From the NCBI GenBank assembly GCA_039931065.1, contig JBDTSP010000007.1:1-64000 (forward strand): DNA of 64,000 nt, in the 5' to 3' direction. Below, piece by piece: positions 1 through 12,000 of the stretch (its first letter is position 1; each line of letters opens with the position of its first letter). Origin of the DNA: CADEED01 sp039931065 (lineage in GTDB: Bacteria > Pseudomonadota > Gammaproteobacteria > Steroidobacterales > Steroidobacteraceae). The position numbers and the translations under genes were made by a program. Below the pieces are notes generated by a model, which saw nothing but the letters and a program-made list of their open reading frames with translations, ran no database searches and was not told the DNA's origin.

Positions 1-3000
1 TGCACGGCGGACGCTGCGTGATGGCGGACGTCACGCGCGGAAGCTTCGCGGAGCTCGGCAATATCGTCGACCACCAGTCTGTCGACACTGCATGGCTGAC
101 GTCGTCGTTGTTCAATCAACTGATTGTCGATTCGGCGGATGCACTGAAAAAGCTGAGGCGCCTGCTGGTAGGCGGTGAAGCGCTGTCCACCGAGCACGTG
201 CGTCACGCCCTCAGCCGACTGCCGCAGACGCGGTTGATCAATGGCTACGGCCCGACCGAGAACACGACGTTCAGCTGCACACATGCCATTGTGCAAAACG
301 ACGTGGTGGGTCGCTCGACAGTGCCGATCGGGCGCCCGATCGGCAATACACAGGCGTACGTGCTGGGATCGCAAGGCGAGCCAGTGCCGATTGGCGTGAT
401 GGGTGAGCTTTATCTGGGAGGCGCGGGTCTGGTGCGGGGCTATCTGGATCAGCCGGGCCTGACGGCAGAGAGGTTCGTGCCGAACGGCTTCAGCGCCGAT
501 GCGGGTTCGCGGCTGTATCGCACAGGAGATCTGGTGCGCTGGTTACCGGGTGGAACGCTTGAGTTCCTGGGCCGTATGGACCATCAGGTGAAGATTCGCG
601 GATATCGAATCGAGCTCGGTGAGATCGAGAGTGTGCTGCGTACCCACGAGTGTGTGCGCGATGCGGTGGTGATTGCGCGAGACGAGCAGGCGGGAATCAA
701 ACGGCTCGTCGGCTACGTAGTCGCCGAAGCCGACGCGCATGCAGAAGAGATTACGCTGATACAGCAACTACGCAGCTTCTTGCAGCAACGGCTACCGGCC
801 TACTTGGTTCCGTCGGCTTTGATGGTGCTCGAAACCCTGCCGCTGACAGCCAACGGGAAGCTGGACCGCAATGGGTTGCCAGCGCCCCAAGAGTCGGCCG
901 ACGCAAAGTATGCGCCGCCGCAGGGAGCGACCGAGGAGTTACTGGCGCTGCTGTGGTGTTCGCTGCTCAAGCGCGAACAAGTCGGGCGGCACGACAGCTT
1001 CTTCGAACTTGGCGGGCACTCTTTGCTTGCGATGCAATTGGTGTCGCGGATTCGCGAGACGTTCTCGACCGAGCTGCGGGTGCGCGAGCTGTTCGAGCAT
1101 TCGACATTGTCATCGCAGGCGCAGGCGATCGAACGCGCGCACGGTAGTGGTACGCACATCGAGACCGCTATGGAGCCGGTATCGCGGGAGCAGCCGCTGC
1201 CGTTGTCGTATGCACAGCAGCGATTGTGGTTCCTCCAGCAATACTTGGGACCTAACGCGGTGTACAACATGCCGCTGGCACTTCGGCTGCAAGGGGCGGT
1301 GAACGAGGCGGCGCTGCTGCGCGCCCTCGAGGAGCTTCACCGGCGGCACGAGTCGCTGCGCACGCGCTTTGAGACTCGAGACGGCATTGCCGTGCAGTTG
1401 ATCGATGCTCCGGAGCTTGTGCTGGAAGTCGAGCCGGTGTCGGTGGCGGAGGCGCGGGCGATTTCTGGCCGGGAACGCTGCCATCATTTCGACTTGGCGC
1501 GCGACCGGCTGTGCCGGATGCGAGTGCTGCGCGAGACGGAGGGTGAGGATAGATCCGGCGACTATGTGTTGCTGGTGACGATGCACCACAGCGTCTCGGA
1601 TGGCTGGTCGCTCGGCGTGTTCTTCCGCGAACTGGTGACGATGTACCAAGCGTTTGCGAACGGCCAGCACTCGCCACTGGCACCGTTGCCGATCCAGTAC
1701 GCCGACTACGCAGTGTGGCAGCGGAATTGGCTGCAGGGAGATGTTCTTGAGCGCCAGGTGTCGTACTGGCGCGAACAGTTGAAAGGCCTGCCGCAGTTGC
1801 TGACGCTGCCGACAGATCGGCCGCGGCCGGCCGAGCAGACCTTCCGCGGCAGCATCGAGCCGTTTGCGTTGTCGGCCGAATTGTCGACGAAGCTGCAAGC
1901 CCTGAGTCGAGAGCAGGGCGCGACGTTGTACATGACGTTGCTATCGGCGTTCGCGGTGCTGCTCGGCCGGTACTCGGGTCAGCAGGATGTGCCGGTGGGC
2001 ACGGCGATCGCGAACCGCACGCGACGGCAGACCGAAGGGCTGATCGGCTTCTTCGTCAACATGCTGGTGATGCGCCATGACCTCTCCGGCGATCCGCACT
2101 TCGTCGATTTGCTCAAAGCTACGCGGGCGACGACGCTCGAGGCTTACGCGCATCAGGACGTCCCCTTCGAGCATCTGGTGGAAGAACTCAATCCTGCGCG
2201 CAACGTGAGCTACTCGCCCCTGTTCCAGGTGGCGTTTGCACTGGTGAATACAGACTTTAACAGCGTTGAGCTACCAGGTGTCGCCCTGCTGCCGCTGCAA
2301 GAAGACGTTGGAGCGGATCACCAGGAGACGTCACGTTTCGACCTGACATTGAGCGCAAAGGAGTCGCCGGCCGGTCTGATCGGCAGCATGGAGTACAACG
2401 CGGACCTGTTCGATCGAGACACGATTCGACGGTTGCTGGGCCATTACGCGCGACTGTTGGAGGCGATCGCGCATGCGCCACAGACGCGGCTGTCGCAACT
2501 GCGGGCGTTGAGCCCGGAGGAAGAGCGAAAACAACTAGTCGATTGGAACTCGACGGCATCCCAACTTCCTTGTGAGAGGTGTGTTCACGAGCTGTTCGAA
2601 GAGCAAGCTGAGCTGGCTCCGGATCGAATCGCGTTTGTGCAGGAGGGCGCGGGCCTTACGTACCGCGAGCTCAACGAGCGGGCAAACTGGCTCGCGCACG
2701 GCCTCTCCGAGCAGGGTGTTTCGCGGCGCAGCCTGGTCGGTCTGTGCGTCGATCACGGGGTGGACCGCGCTCTGGGCGTACTCGGGATACTGAAAGCTGG
2801 AGGTGCCTACGTTTGTTTGAACGCCGCAGATCCGGCTGAGCGACTGGCTTATCTGCTCGAAGACTGTGAAGCAGAACTGGTCATCACATCGTCGTCACCG
2901 TGTCCGAGTACTGAACTGCTCGGTTACAAACGTGTGGCCTTGCACGCCGATGGTGGCCCGACGGGACACCCAAGGACGAACCCCGAATTGGCGGTGAACG

Positions 3001-6000
3001 CGTCGGATCTCGCCTGTGTGCAGTACGAAGCGACTTCTGCGAACGGAGCTCCGGTGGGAACGATGATTGCCCATTCGGATGTTCTGGCAGAAGTGCTGGA
3101 CCGGCAGAACTTGGTACCCGAGCGCAGGCTAGCATCGCTTCTGGCGCCGCCGATTTCCGTTCGAGAAGATCTGGCGGCTTCCATCGAAGCTTGTGAGGAA
3201 GGAACGAGTCGCGGTGCCACCCAGTACGTTTTGGGCCGCCACGGCGAGCTGCTACCCGCGGGTGCAGTGGGTGAACTATGCGTAGGCGTTGACGCCGCGG
3301 GTGGTGGCTATCTCCATAGGCCGGCCCTGACAGCGGAGAGATACGTACCGGACTCATTCAGTATGAAGCCCGGTGCGAGATTGCATCGAACCGGACAATG
3401 GGCTCGCTGGTCGGAGGATGGGAAGCTCGAGATCGTCGCGCGCGAGACGGTATTCTGGCGCGATCACGAGAAGGTGCGAGTCGAGATCGAACGCGAACTG
3501 CTCTGTCACGAAGGCGTGCGCGAGGCGGCGGTAGTTGTCCTGGAGAGCGCAACCCATGCGCAACACCTGTTGGCATATGTCGTGGCGCGCGAGCCCAGCG
3601 CGACGCCTGAGCGATTCGTCGCGCAACTAAATGCCCATCTGCGATCCCATTCGACGTCTCACCGACTGCCCGAGGCGTGGATGGTACTTGCAGGCTTGCC
3701 GGTGACGGCGGATGGAAAGCTGGACCGCGAAGCGCTACCGACGCCCGATGACTCGCCTGGTGAAAAGTACGAGCCGCCAGAAGGGGTGACGGAGGAGCTG
3801 CTGGCGCAGCTGTGGTGTTCGCTTCTCGGGCGCGAACGTATTGGAAGGCACGACAACTTCTTTGAGCTCGGAGGCCATTCGCTGCTGGCAACGCAACTCG
3901 TCTCGCGCATCCGCGGGACATTTTCCGCTGAAGTGCCGGTGCGGACCTTATTCGAGCACGCAACGCTGTCATCGCAGGCGGCTGCGGTGGATAGAGCGCG
4001 AAACTCCGGCGCGCAGAGCGAAATCGCCATCCGGGCGGTGTCGCGAGATCAACCGCTGCCGTTGTCATATGCGCAGCAGCGTCTGTGGTTTCTGGACCAG
4101 TATTTGGGATCCAACGCGGTCTACAACATGCCGCTGGCGCTGCGGTTGCGGGGAGAGGTAGACGAGCAAGCGCTGGTAAGAAGCTTCGCCGAACTGCAGT
4201 GCAGACACGAGTCTCTGCGTACACGCTTCGTGCCTCGCGAAGGCAGCGCCGTTCAGCTGATCGATTCACCGGCGCTCGAGCTTGCGGTCGAGCCCGTGTC
4301 AACCACTGAGGCGCAGGCGATCGCTCGATGCGAGCGTACTTATCAATTCGATCTGTCGCGCGACCGGCTGTGCCGGATTCGCCTGCTGCACGAGATGGGC
4401 ACCGACGTAGCCGAGCCCGGGGACTACGTGCTGCTCGTGACGATGCACCACATCATATCGGATGGCTGGTCGCTCGGAGTGTTCTTCCGCGAGCTCATGA
4501 GTCTGTACCAAGCATTTTCTAAAGGAGAGAGCTCGCCGCTGGCGCCTTTACCGATTCAGTACGCTGACTACGCGCTTTGGCAGCGGAACTGGCTGCAGGG
4601 AGCGGTGCTCGAGCGGCAGATGTCGTACTGGCGCGAACAGCTCAAAGACCTGCCGCCATTACTGACGCTGCCTACGGATCGGCCACGTCCGGCCGAGCAG
4701 ACGTTCCGCGGCAGCACGGAGCGCTTTGTGCTACCGCTCGAGCTATCCGGGAAATTGCACGCATTGAGCCGCGCGCAAGGCGTGACCTTGTACATGACGC
4801 TGCTGTCGGCCTTTGCGGTGCTGCTGAGCCGCTATTCGGGTCAGCAGGATGTGGCGGTGGGAACGCCCATAGCCAATCGCACCCGACGGGAGACCGAAGC
4901 AGTGGTCGGATTCTTCACCAACACGCTGGTGATGCGCCACGACCTTTCCGGAGACCCGCGATTCGTCGAGGTTCTCGAGCGCACGCGCGAGACCGCGCTT
5001 GCGGCGTACGCGCACCAGGATGTTCCATTTGAACACCTCGTGGAGGCGCTAAACCCGGAGCGCAGGCTGGGGCATTCGCCGTTGTTCCAGGCGATGTTCA
5101 TGCTGCAGAACGCACCGTCGGAGTCACTCGAGCTGCCGGGTCTCAAGGTGCAGCCCTTCGCTGCGAACGAGGACCGGCAGGGCACGCCAGATGGATCGGC
5201 CCTCTTCGACCTGACGCTTGGAGTTCAGGAGACGTCGACCGGTTTGTTGGGTGCCGCGGAATACAACACGGATCTGTTCGATCGAACCACGGTCCGCAGA
5301 CTACTGGACCACTATGCGCGGTTGCTCGAGGTCATCGCGGAAGCGCCGTCGACGCGGTTATCGCAGATCGATACCCTCGGAGCCGAGGAAAGGCGCGTCC
5401 TCATGGTCGATTGGAACGCAACGTCGCAACCGTATCCAGTGAACAAGTGCGTTCACGAGTTGTTCTCGGAGCAAGTAGAGCGCACGCCGGAGGCCATCGC
5501 GGTCGTGGACGGACCCGAGCGGCTGACGTACGCAGAGCTGGATCGCAGATCCAATCAGCTGGCTCACTATCTACGCGCCATCGGTGTCGGCCCTGAGCGG
5601 TCGGTCGTCATCTACCTCGAACGCAGCAAGGACATGATCGTCGGATTGCTGGGCGTCCTCAAGGCCGGCGGCGCGTACGTTCCGCTCGATCCCATTTACC
5701 CAGCGGATCGTGTCGCGCAGGTATTGCAGGATGCGCAACCCGTGTCACTGCTCACGCATCGCCATCTGCTCGATCGGCTGTCCGATCATCCGCCCGCGCT
5801 TTGCATGGACTCGGATTGGCAACGGGTGGCGTCTCAGCCAGACGACACGCTGCACGCCGGCGCGTTGGCGTGCCATCTTGCGTATGTGATCTACACTTCG
5901 GGTTCCACCGGCAAACCCAAGGGTGTCCAAGTCGAGCATCGCAGCCTGTTAAACGTGGTGTATGGGCACCATGCAGCCTATCTACCAGAGGATGAGGCCG

Positions 6001-9000
6001 CCGCCGGACTGGGTCACCTCCCGAGACAGGTGGCGCTGAACGCGTCCATCGCATTCGACGCATCTGTTCCGGAGTATCTGATGCTGCTCGAGGGCGCGAC
6101 GCTGCACATTGTTCCCGAGGAAGTGCGCGCATCTCCCGCCGCGCTGGCGTCGTTCTTGGCAGAGCATCGCATCGATGTCTTCGACTGCGTTCCGAGCCAG
6201 ATGAAGCACCTTCTGGAAGAACTCAAACATCCACCGCAGCTCGTCATGCTTGGCGGCGAGGCGACGGATGCGGCGCTGTGGCGGCAATTGTCGGAACGAC
6301 GCACCGTCAACGCATGCAACCTTTACGGACCTACCGAATGCACCGTTGACGCGACCTACTGTCCCGTCGATGGCACGAACCTCTCTCCGCTGATCGGGCG
6401 GCCGCTGCCGAACGTGCAGGTCTACATTCTCGACGCTCATCTCCAACCGGTGCCCGTGTGCGTCACGGGAGAGATCTGCATCGGCGGCGCCGGCTTGGCG
6501 CGCGGTTATCTGAACAGCCCGCAACAGACGGCGAAGCGCTTCGTGGCGGATCCATTCAGTGGCCGTGCGGGTGCACGGCTATACCGGACGGGTGATCTCG
6601 GTCGTTGGCGGACCGGCGGCAATATCGAGTATCTGGGGCGCAACGACAGCCAGGTGAAGATCCACGGACACCGGGTCGAGCTGGGAGAAATCGAGAGCGT
6701 GCTGCTCGCGCATGAAGCGGTGCGAGACGCGGTCGTCGTCATGCGCGAGGAGGCGGAGGTCAAGCGTCTAGTGTGCTACATGGTCGCCGAGCCGGGCGTG
6801 CAGAAGTCGGAAACCGAACTGATGCAGGAATTGCGAATTCACCTGCAGGAGAGATTGCCCGACCACATGGTGCCATCCGCTTTGGTGGCGCTCGAGAGCC
6901 TGCCGCTGACGTCGAACGGCAAGTTGGACCGGAACGCGCTGCCGACACCAGGCGGAAAGGCGTTTGCCCATCGGCAATACGAGGCGCCCCAGGGCCCGAT
7001 CGAAAGCGCGCTGGCGATTCTTTGGCGGGAAGTGCTGGGCGTCGAGCGAGTCGGACGGCACGACAATTTCTTCGAGCTCGGCGGTCACTCGCTGCTCGCG
7101 GTGACCCTGATCGAACGGATGCGCAGCCAAGGGCTCGAGGCGGATGTGCGAGCGCTATTCAATTCGCCGACGCTTTTACAGCTGGCTGAAGCGGTGGTGG
7201 TGGGCGCCGACGTGTTCCGGGCGCCGCAGAACCGGATACCACCGGACGCCGACGCCATCACGCCCGAGATGTTGCCGCTCGTTGCGCTTGAGCAGCAGGA
7301 GATCGATCGCATCGTCGGGCGGGTGGCGGGTGGTGTGCGCAACGTGCAGGACATCTATCCGCTCGCGCCGCTGCAGGAAGGAATTCTGTTCCATTACCTG
7401 ATGACCAGCGAGGGCGATCCATACCTGTCGCAGCAGCTGTTCTCGTTCGATTCGCGGCAGCGGCTCGATCAGTATCTGGCGGCTCTGCAGTGGGTAACCG
7501 AGCGGCACGACATCCTGCGCACGGGAGTGCAATGGGAAGGGCTGTCGCAGGCTGTACAGGTCGTGTGGCGACAGGCGCGGCTGGCGATCGAAGAAGTGGA
7601 GATCACGAGTGCGGACGCGGCTCTCGAGCTACGGGAGCGGTTCGACCCGCAGCGATTCCGGCTCGATATCCGCGATGCGCCGTTGCAGAAGGCGTTCGTC
7701 GGGTTCGACCGGGATCAGCACCGCTGGCTTCTGTTGATGCTGAGTCATCATCTCGCGTTCGATCACACGTCTCAGGAGATCATCGTCGCGGAGGCGCAGT
7801 CATACCTATTGGGTGAGCAGGACCGGCTTCCCACGCCAACACCGTTCCGGGAGTTCGTGGCCCAGGCGCGGTTGGGCGTAAGTGCGGCGGAGCAGGAAGA
7901 ATTCTTTCGCGGGATGCTCTCGGATATCGATCAACCCACGGCGCCGTTTGGCTTGTTGAACGTGCGAGGTGGCGGCAGCGGCATCGCCGAAGCGCATGTG
8001 CCGGTTGCAGAGCAGCTCGCGAAAGAGATTCGCCGATGCGCACGTGAGGCCGGAGTGAGCGCGGCGAGTCTGTGTCACCTGGCGTGGGCGCTGGTACTTG
8101 CAAATCTAACGGGCCGGAAAGAGGTGGTTTTCGGAACGGTGCTCTTCGGGCGGTTGCACGGTGGCGAGGGGGTCGCGCGAGGCGTGGGGCTATTCATCAA
8201 CACGCTGCCGCTCAGATTGTCCATTGGTGAACGCGGTGTACAGGAGTCATTGCGCTCGACGCACGAGCGCCTGGGGCAATTGCTGCGGCACGAGCATGCG
8301 CCGCTGGCACTCGCGCAACGTTGCAGCGCCGTGCCCGGGGAGTCGCCCTTGTTCACGACGTTGCTGAACTATCGATACGCAGACATCTCGGCTGGAAACG
8401 AGCAGGTACAAAAAGCCTGGGAAGGAATCCGGTCGCTCTATGCAGAGGAACGCACAAACTACCCGCTGATGTTGTCGGTGAGCGACATTGGCGAGCATTT
8501 CTGGTTGACGGTGCAGGTGAGCGATCAAGTTGAGCCGCGACGTATTGGCGAGCTCATGCACGATGCGCTGGCGGGTCTCGTGGAGGCGCTGGTGGGCTCT
8601 CCGCAAACGCCGATCCGGACCATCGCCGTCACCAGGTCTCGAGATACGACAGATCTGTTGAGCGAGCCGGAGCGGCACCGGCAGTTAGTCGAATGGAACT
8701 CGACGACGCGAGACTGCCCGGATCAACAGTGCATCCACGAACTGTTCGAGGCACGGGTGCGGCTGCACCCCGATGCGGTGGCGCTGAGGCATGAGGGTCA
8801 CGAGCTCACCTATCGGGAGCTGAACGGACGCGCGAATGGCCTGGCACGGCAGTTGATCGAGCGCGGCGTGGGTCCTGACGTGCGCGTGGCGCTATGTATG
8901 GAACGATCCGCGGAAATGGTGATCGCGCTGTTGGGGATACTGAAGGCCGGCGGTTGCTACCTCCCGCTGGACCCCAGCTATCCGCCCCAGCGGTTGGCGT

Positions 9001-12000
9001 ACATGCTGGAGGACGGCGCTCCAGCCATAGTGCTGACCAATGGAGATCCCGGCGCAGCGGTGGCATCGGCGAATATGCCGGTGATCACGCTGGACGCGAG
9101 TCGTGTGAATACAGCCGGATGTCTCGGGGAAAACCTGCGCACGGCCGAGCGCGGACTGGAATCGAGCCACCTCGTTTACGTCATCTATACCTCGGGATCC
9201 AGCGGGCGGCCGAAGGGCACCGGGATGACGCACCGGTCGGTGGTCAACCTCGTCGAGTGGCATCGAGCGAGCCTCGGACACAGCGACGGCGAATGCGTGC
9301 TGCAGTTTGCGGCGCTGAGCTTCGATGTGGCTTTTCAGGAGATCTTCTACACGCTGTGCACTGGCGGCACGTTGGTGCTGCTCGATGGGTGGGTGCGACA
9401 AGACGCGCACGCGCTGTTGCGGTTGATCGACGCGCAGGCAATCCAAAAACTGTTTCTGCCGCCGGCGATGTTGCATGTGCTGGCTGAGTGCTTCGGCACC
9501 ACGGGAGTAACCCCCGGCGCCTTGCGGGATGTGATCTGTGCCGGCGAACAACTGCGCATCAGCCCCGAAATTGCGACATTTTTCGAGCGGATCGGGAAAT
9601 GCCGACTTCACAACCACTACGGACCCACGGAGACGCATGTGGTCACGGCCTGGACCTCGAGTGGCGAATCGAAGACATGGCCGAGCCGTCCCCCGATCGG
9701 CCGCCCGATCCAGAATGTCCGGATCCACTTGCTCGATTCCGAGCAGCGACTCGTGCCGAGCGGGGTGGCGGGCGAGTTGCACATCGGTGGCGCCGCCCTG
9801 TCTCGTGGATATCTGGATCATGCGCTGCTGACGGGCCGAGCGTTCATCCCTGACCCCTTCGATAGCGGGTCGCGCCTGTACAAAACCGGTGACCTTGCGC
9901 GATGGCTTTCGGACGGGACACTCGAGTACTTGGGGCGAATCGACACCCAGGTGAAGGTGCGCGGATTCCGGATCGAGCTCGGAGAAATCGAGAGCGCGCT
10001 GCTGGCGCACGAATGGGTCGGGGACGCGGTCGTCGTTGCTCGCGAGGGAGTCACCGGCGGGAATCGATTGATGGCGTACATAGTGGCGCACCCGGGCGCG
10101 CATGCAAACGAGGCCCACGTCGTCGAGCGTTTACGCATCCATCTGCAGGAGCGGCTACCGGCCTACATGGTGCCATCGGCCTTGATGCTGCTTGCAAGCC
10201 TGCCGCTCACGGCCAACGGGAAGTTGGATCGCGCAGCGCTGCCCACACCGGATACGTGGGAGTCCGAATCGGAGTACAAGCCGCCGAAGGGCCCGACTGA
10301 GGAGCTGTTGGCGCAGCTGTGGTGCGGCCTGCTCAAATGCGAGCGCGTCGGGCGGCACGACAACTTCTTCGAGCTTGGCGGCCACTCGCTGCTCGCGATG
10401 CAGCTCGCATCGCGCATACGTGAGACCTTCTCGACGGAACTCGCAGTACGGGAACTATTCGAGCACTCGACTCTGTCATCGCAGGCCGCAGCGGTGGAGC
10501 GCGCGCGCGGCGCCAGTGCCTTGATCGGTCTCGAAATCGAGGTGGTGCCGCGTCAGCAGCCACTGCCCTTGTCGTATGCGCAGCAGCGGCTGTGGTTCAT
10601 GCAGCAGTTCATCGGCGCAAATGCCGTGTACAACATGCCGCTGGCGTTGAGGCTGCAGGGAAAGATCGACGAGGCGGCGCTGTTGCGCAGCCTCGCGGAG
10701 TTGTACCGGCGACACGAGTCGCTGCGCACACATTTTGAGTCGAAAGACTTCGATGTGGTGCAGGTCATCGATCCGCCGTCGCTCGAGCTCGAAGTCGAGT
10801 TGGTATCGGCTGCCGAAGTGCAGGCAGCCGCTTTCTCCGAGCGTTCTTATCACTTCGATCTTTCGCGCGATAGGCTTTGCCGGATCCGGCTTTTGCGCGA
10901 GAAGACCAGCGAGGCAGATGCCTTCGACTACGTGCTGCTGGTGACGATGCATCACAGCGTATCGGATGGTTGGTCGCTCGGCGTCTTCTTCCGTGAACTC
11001 GTGAGCCTGTACGAGGCATATGCGAATGGCGAGGACTCCCCGCTCGCTCCCTTGCGAATCCAGTACGCCGATTTCGCGCAATGGCAGCGACATTGGTTGC
11101 AGGGCGAGGTGCTCGAGCGCCAGGTGTCGTATTGGCGCAAGCAGCTCAAAGACCTGCCGCCGCTGTTGAAGCTGCCAACGGATCGGCCACGGCCGAGCAG
11201 GCAGACCTTCGGCGGTGGCATGGAAGGGTTCGCGCTGACGGCGTCTCTGTCACAGAAGCTGCAATCCTTGAGTCGCGAGCAGGGCGCGACCATGTACATG
11301 ACGTTGTTGTCGGCGTTCGCGGTATTGCTCGGCCGCTACTCAGGTCAGCAGGATGTGGCGATCGGCACGCCGATCGCGAACCGCAGCCGGCGTGATACCG
11401 AAGGCCTGATCGGATTGTTCGTCAATACGCTCGTGATGCGTCACGATCTGTCCGGAGATCCGCGCTTTGTCGACCTGCTCAAGGGTACGCGTGAGACAGC
11501 GCTCGAAGCCTATGCCCACCAGGATGTGCCGTTCGAACAGCTCGTGGAGGCGCTGAATCCGCATCGCAGCCTGAGCCACTCGCCGCTGTTCCAGGTGATG
11601 TTCATTCTGCAAAACGCGCCCTTCGATGGCCTCGAGCTACGCGGCCTCGAGGTAAAGCCGCTGGAGGCGGGAGGGTCGGATAAAGATGGCGAAAGCAGTC
11701 GGGAAGGAGTGGCGCGATTTGACATGACGTTGAACGTGCAGGAGACACCTGCCGGCCTGGTTGGTGGCCTCGAGTACAACACGGACCTGTTTGATCGCAG
11801 CACGATCCGAAGCATGCTCGCTCACTACACGCGGCTGCTTGAAGCGATCGCGAGTTCGCCGCAAGAGAAGCTCTCGCGACTCGAGATACTGAGCGAGACG
11901 GAGAGGCGGCAACAAATCGTCGAATGGAACATGACGACGCGGGGGTATCCCGACGACAAGTGCATCCACGAGCTTTTCGAGGCGCACGCCGAACAGGCGC

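Noticed and set aside
8892..10118. 408-aa minus-strand open frame within the NRPS gene
   Set aside because: Antisense to A4, whose core motifs and Pro code are intact on the plus strand.
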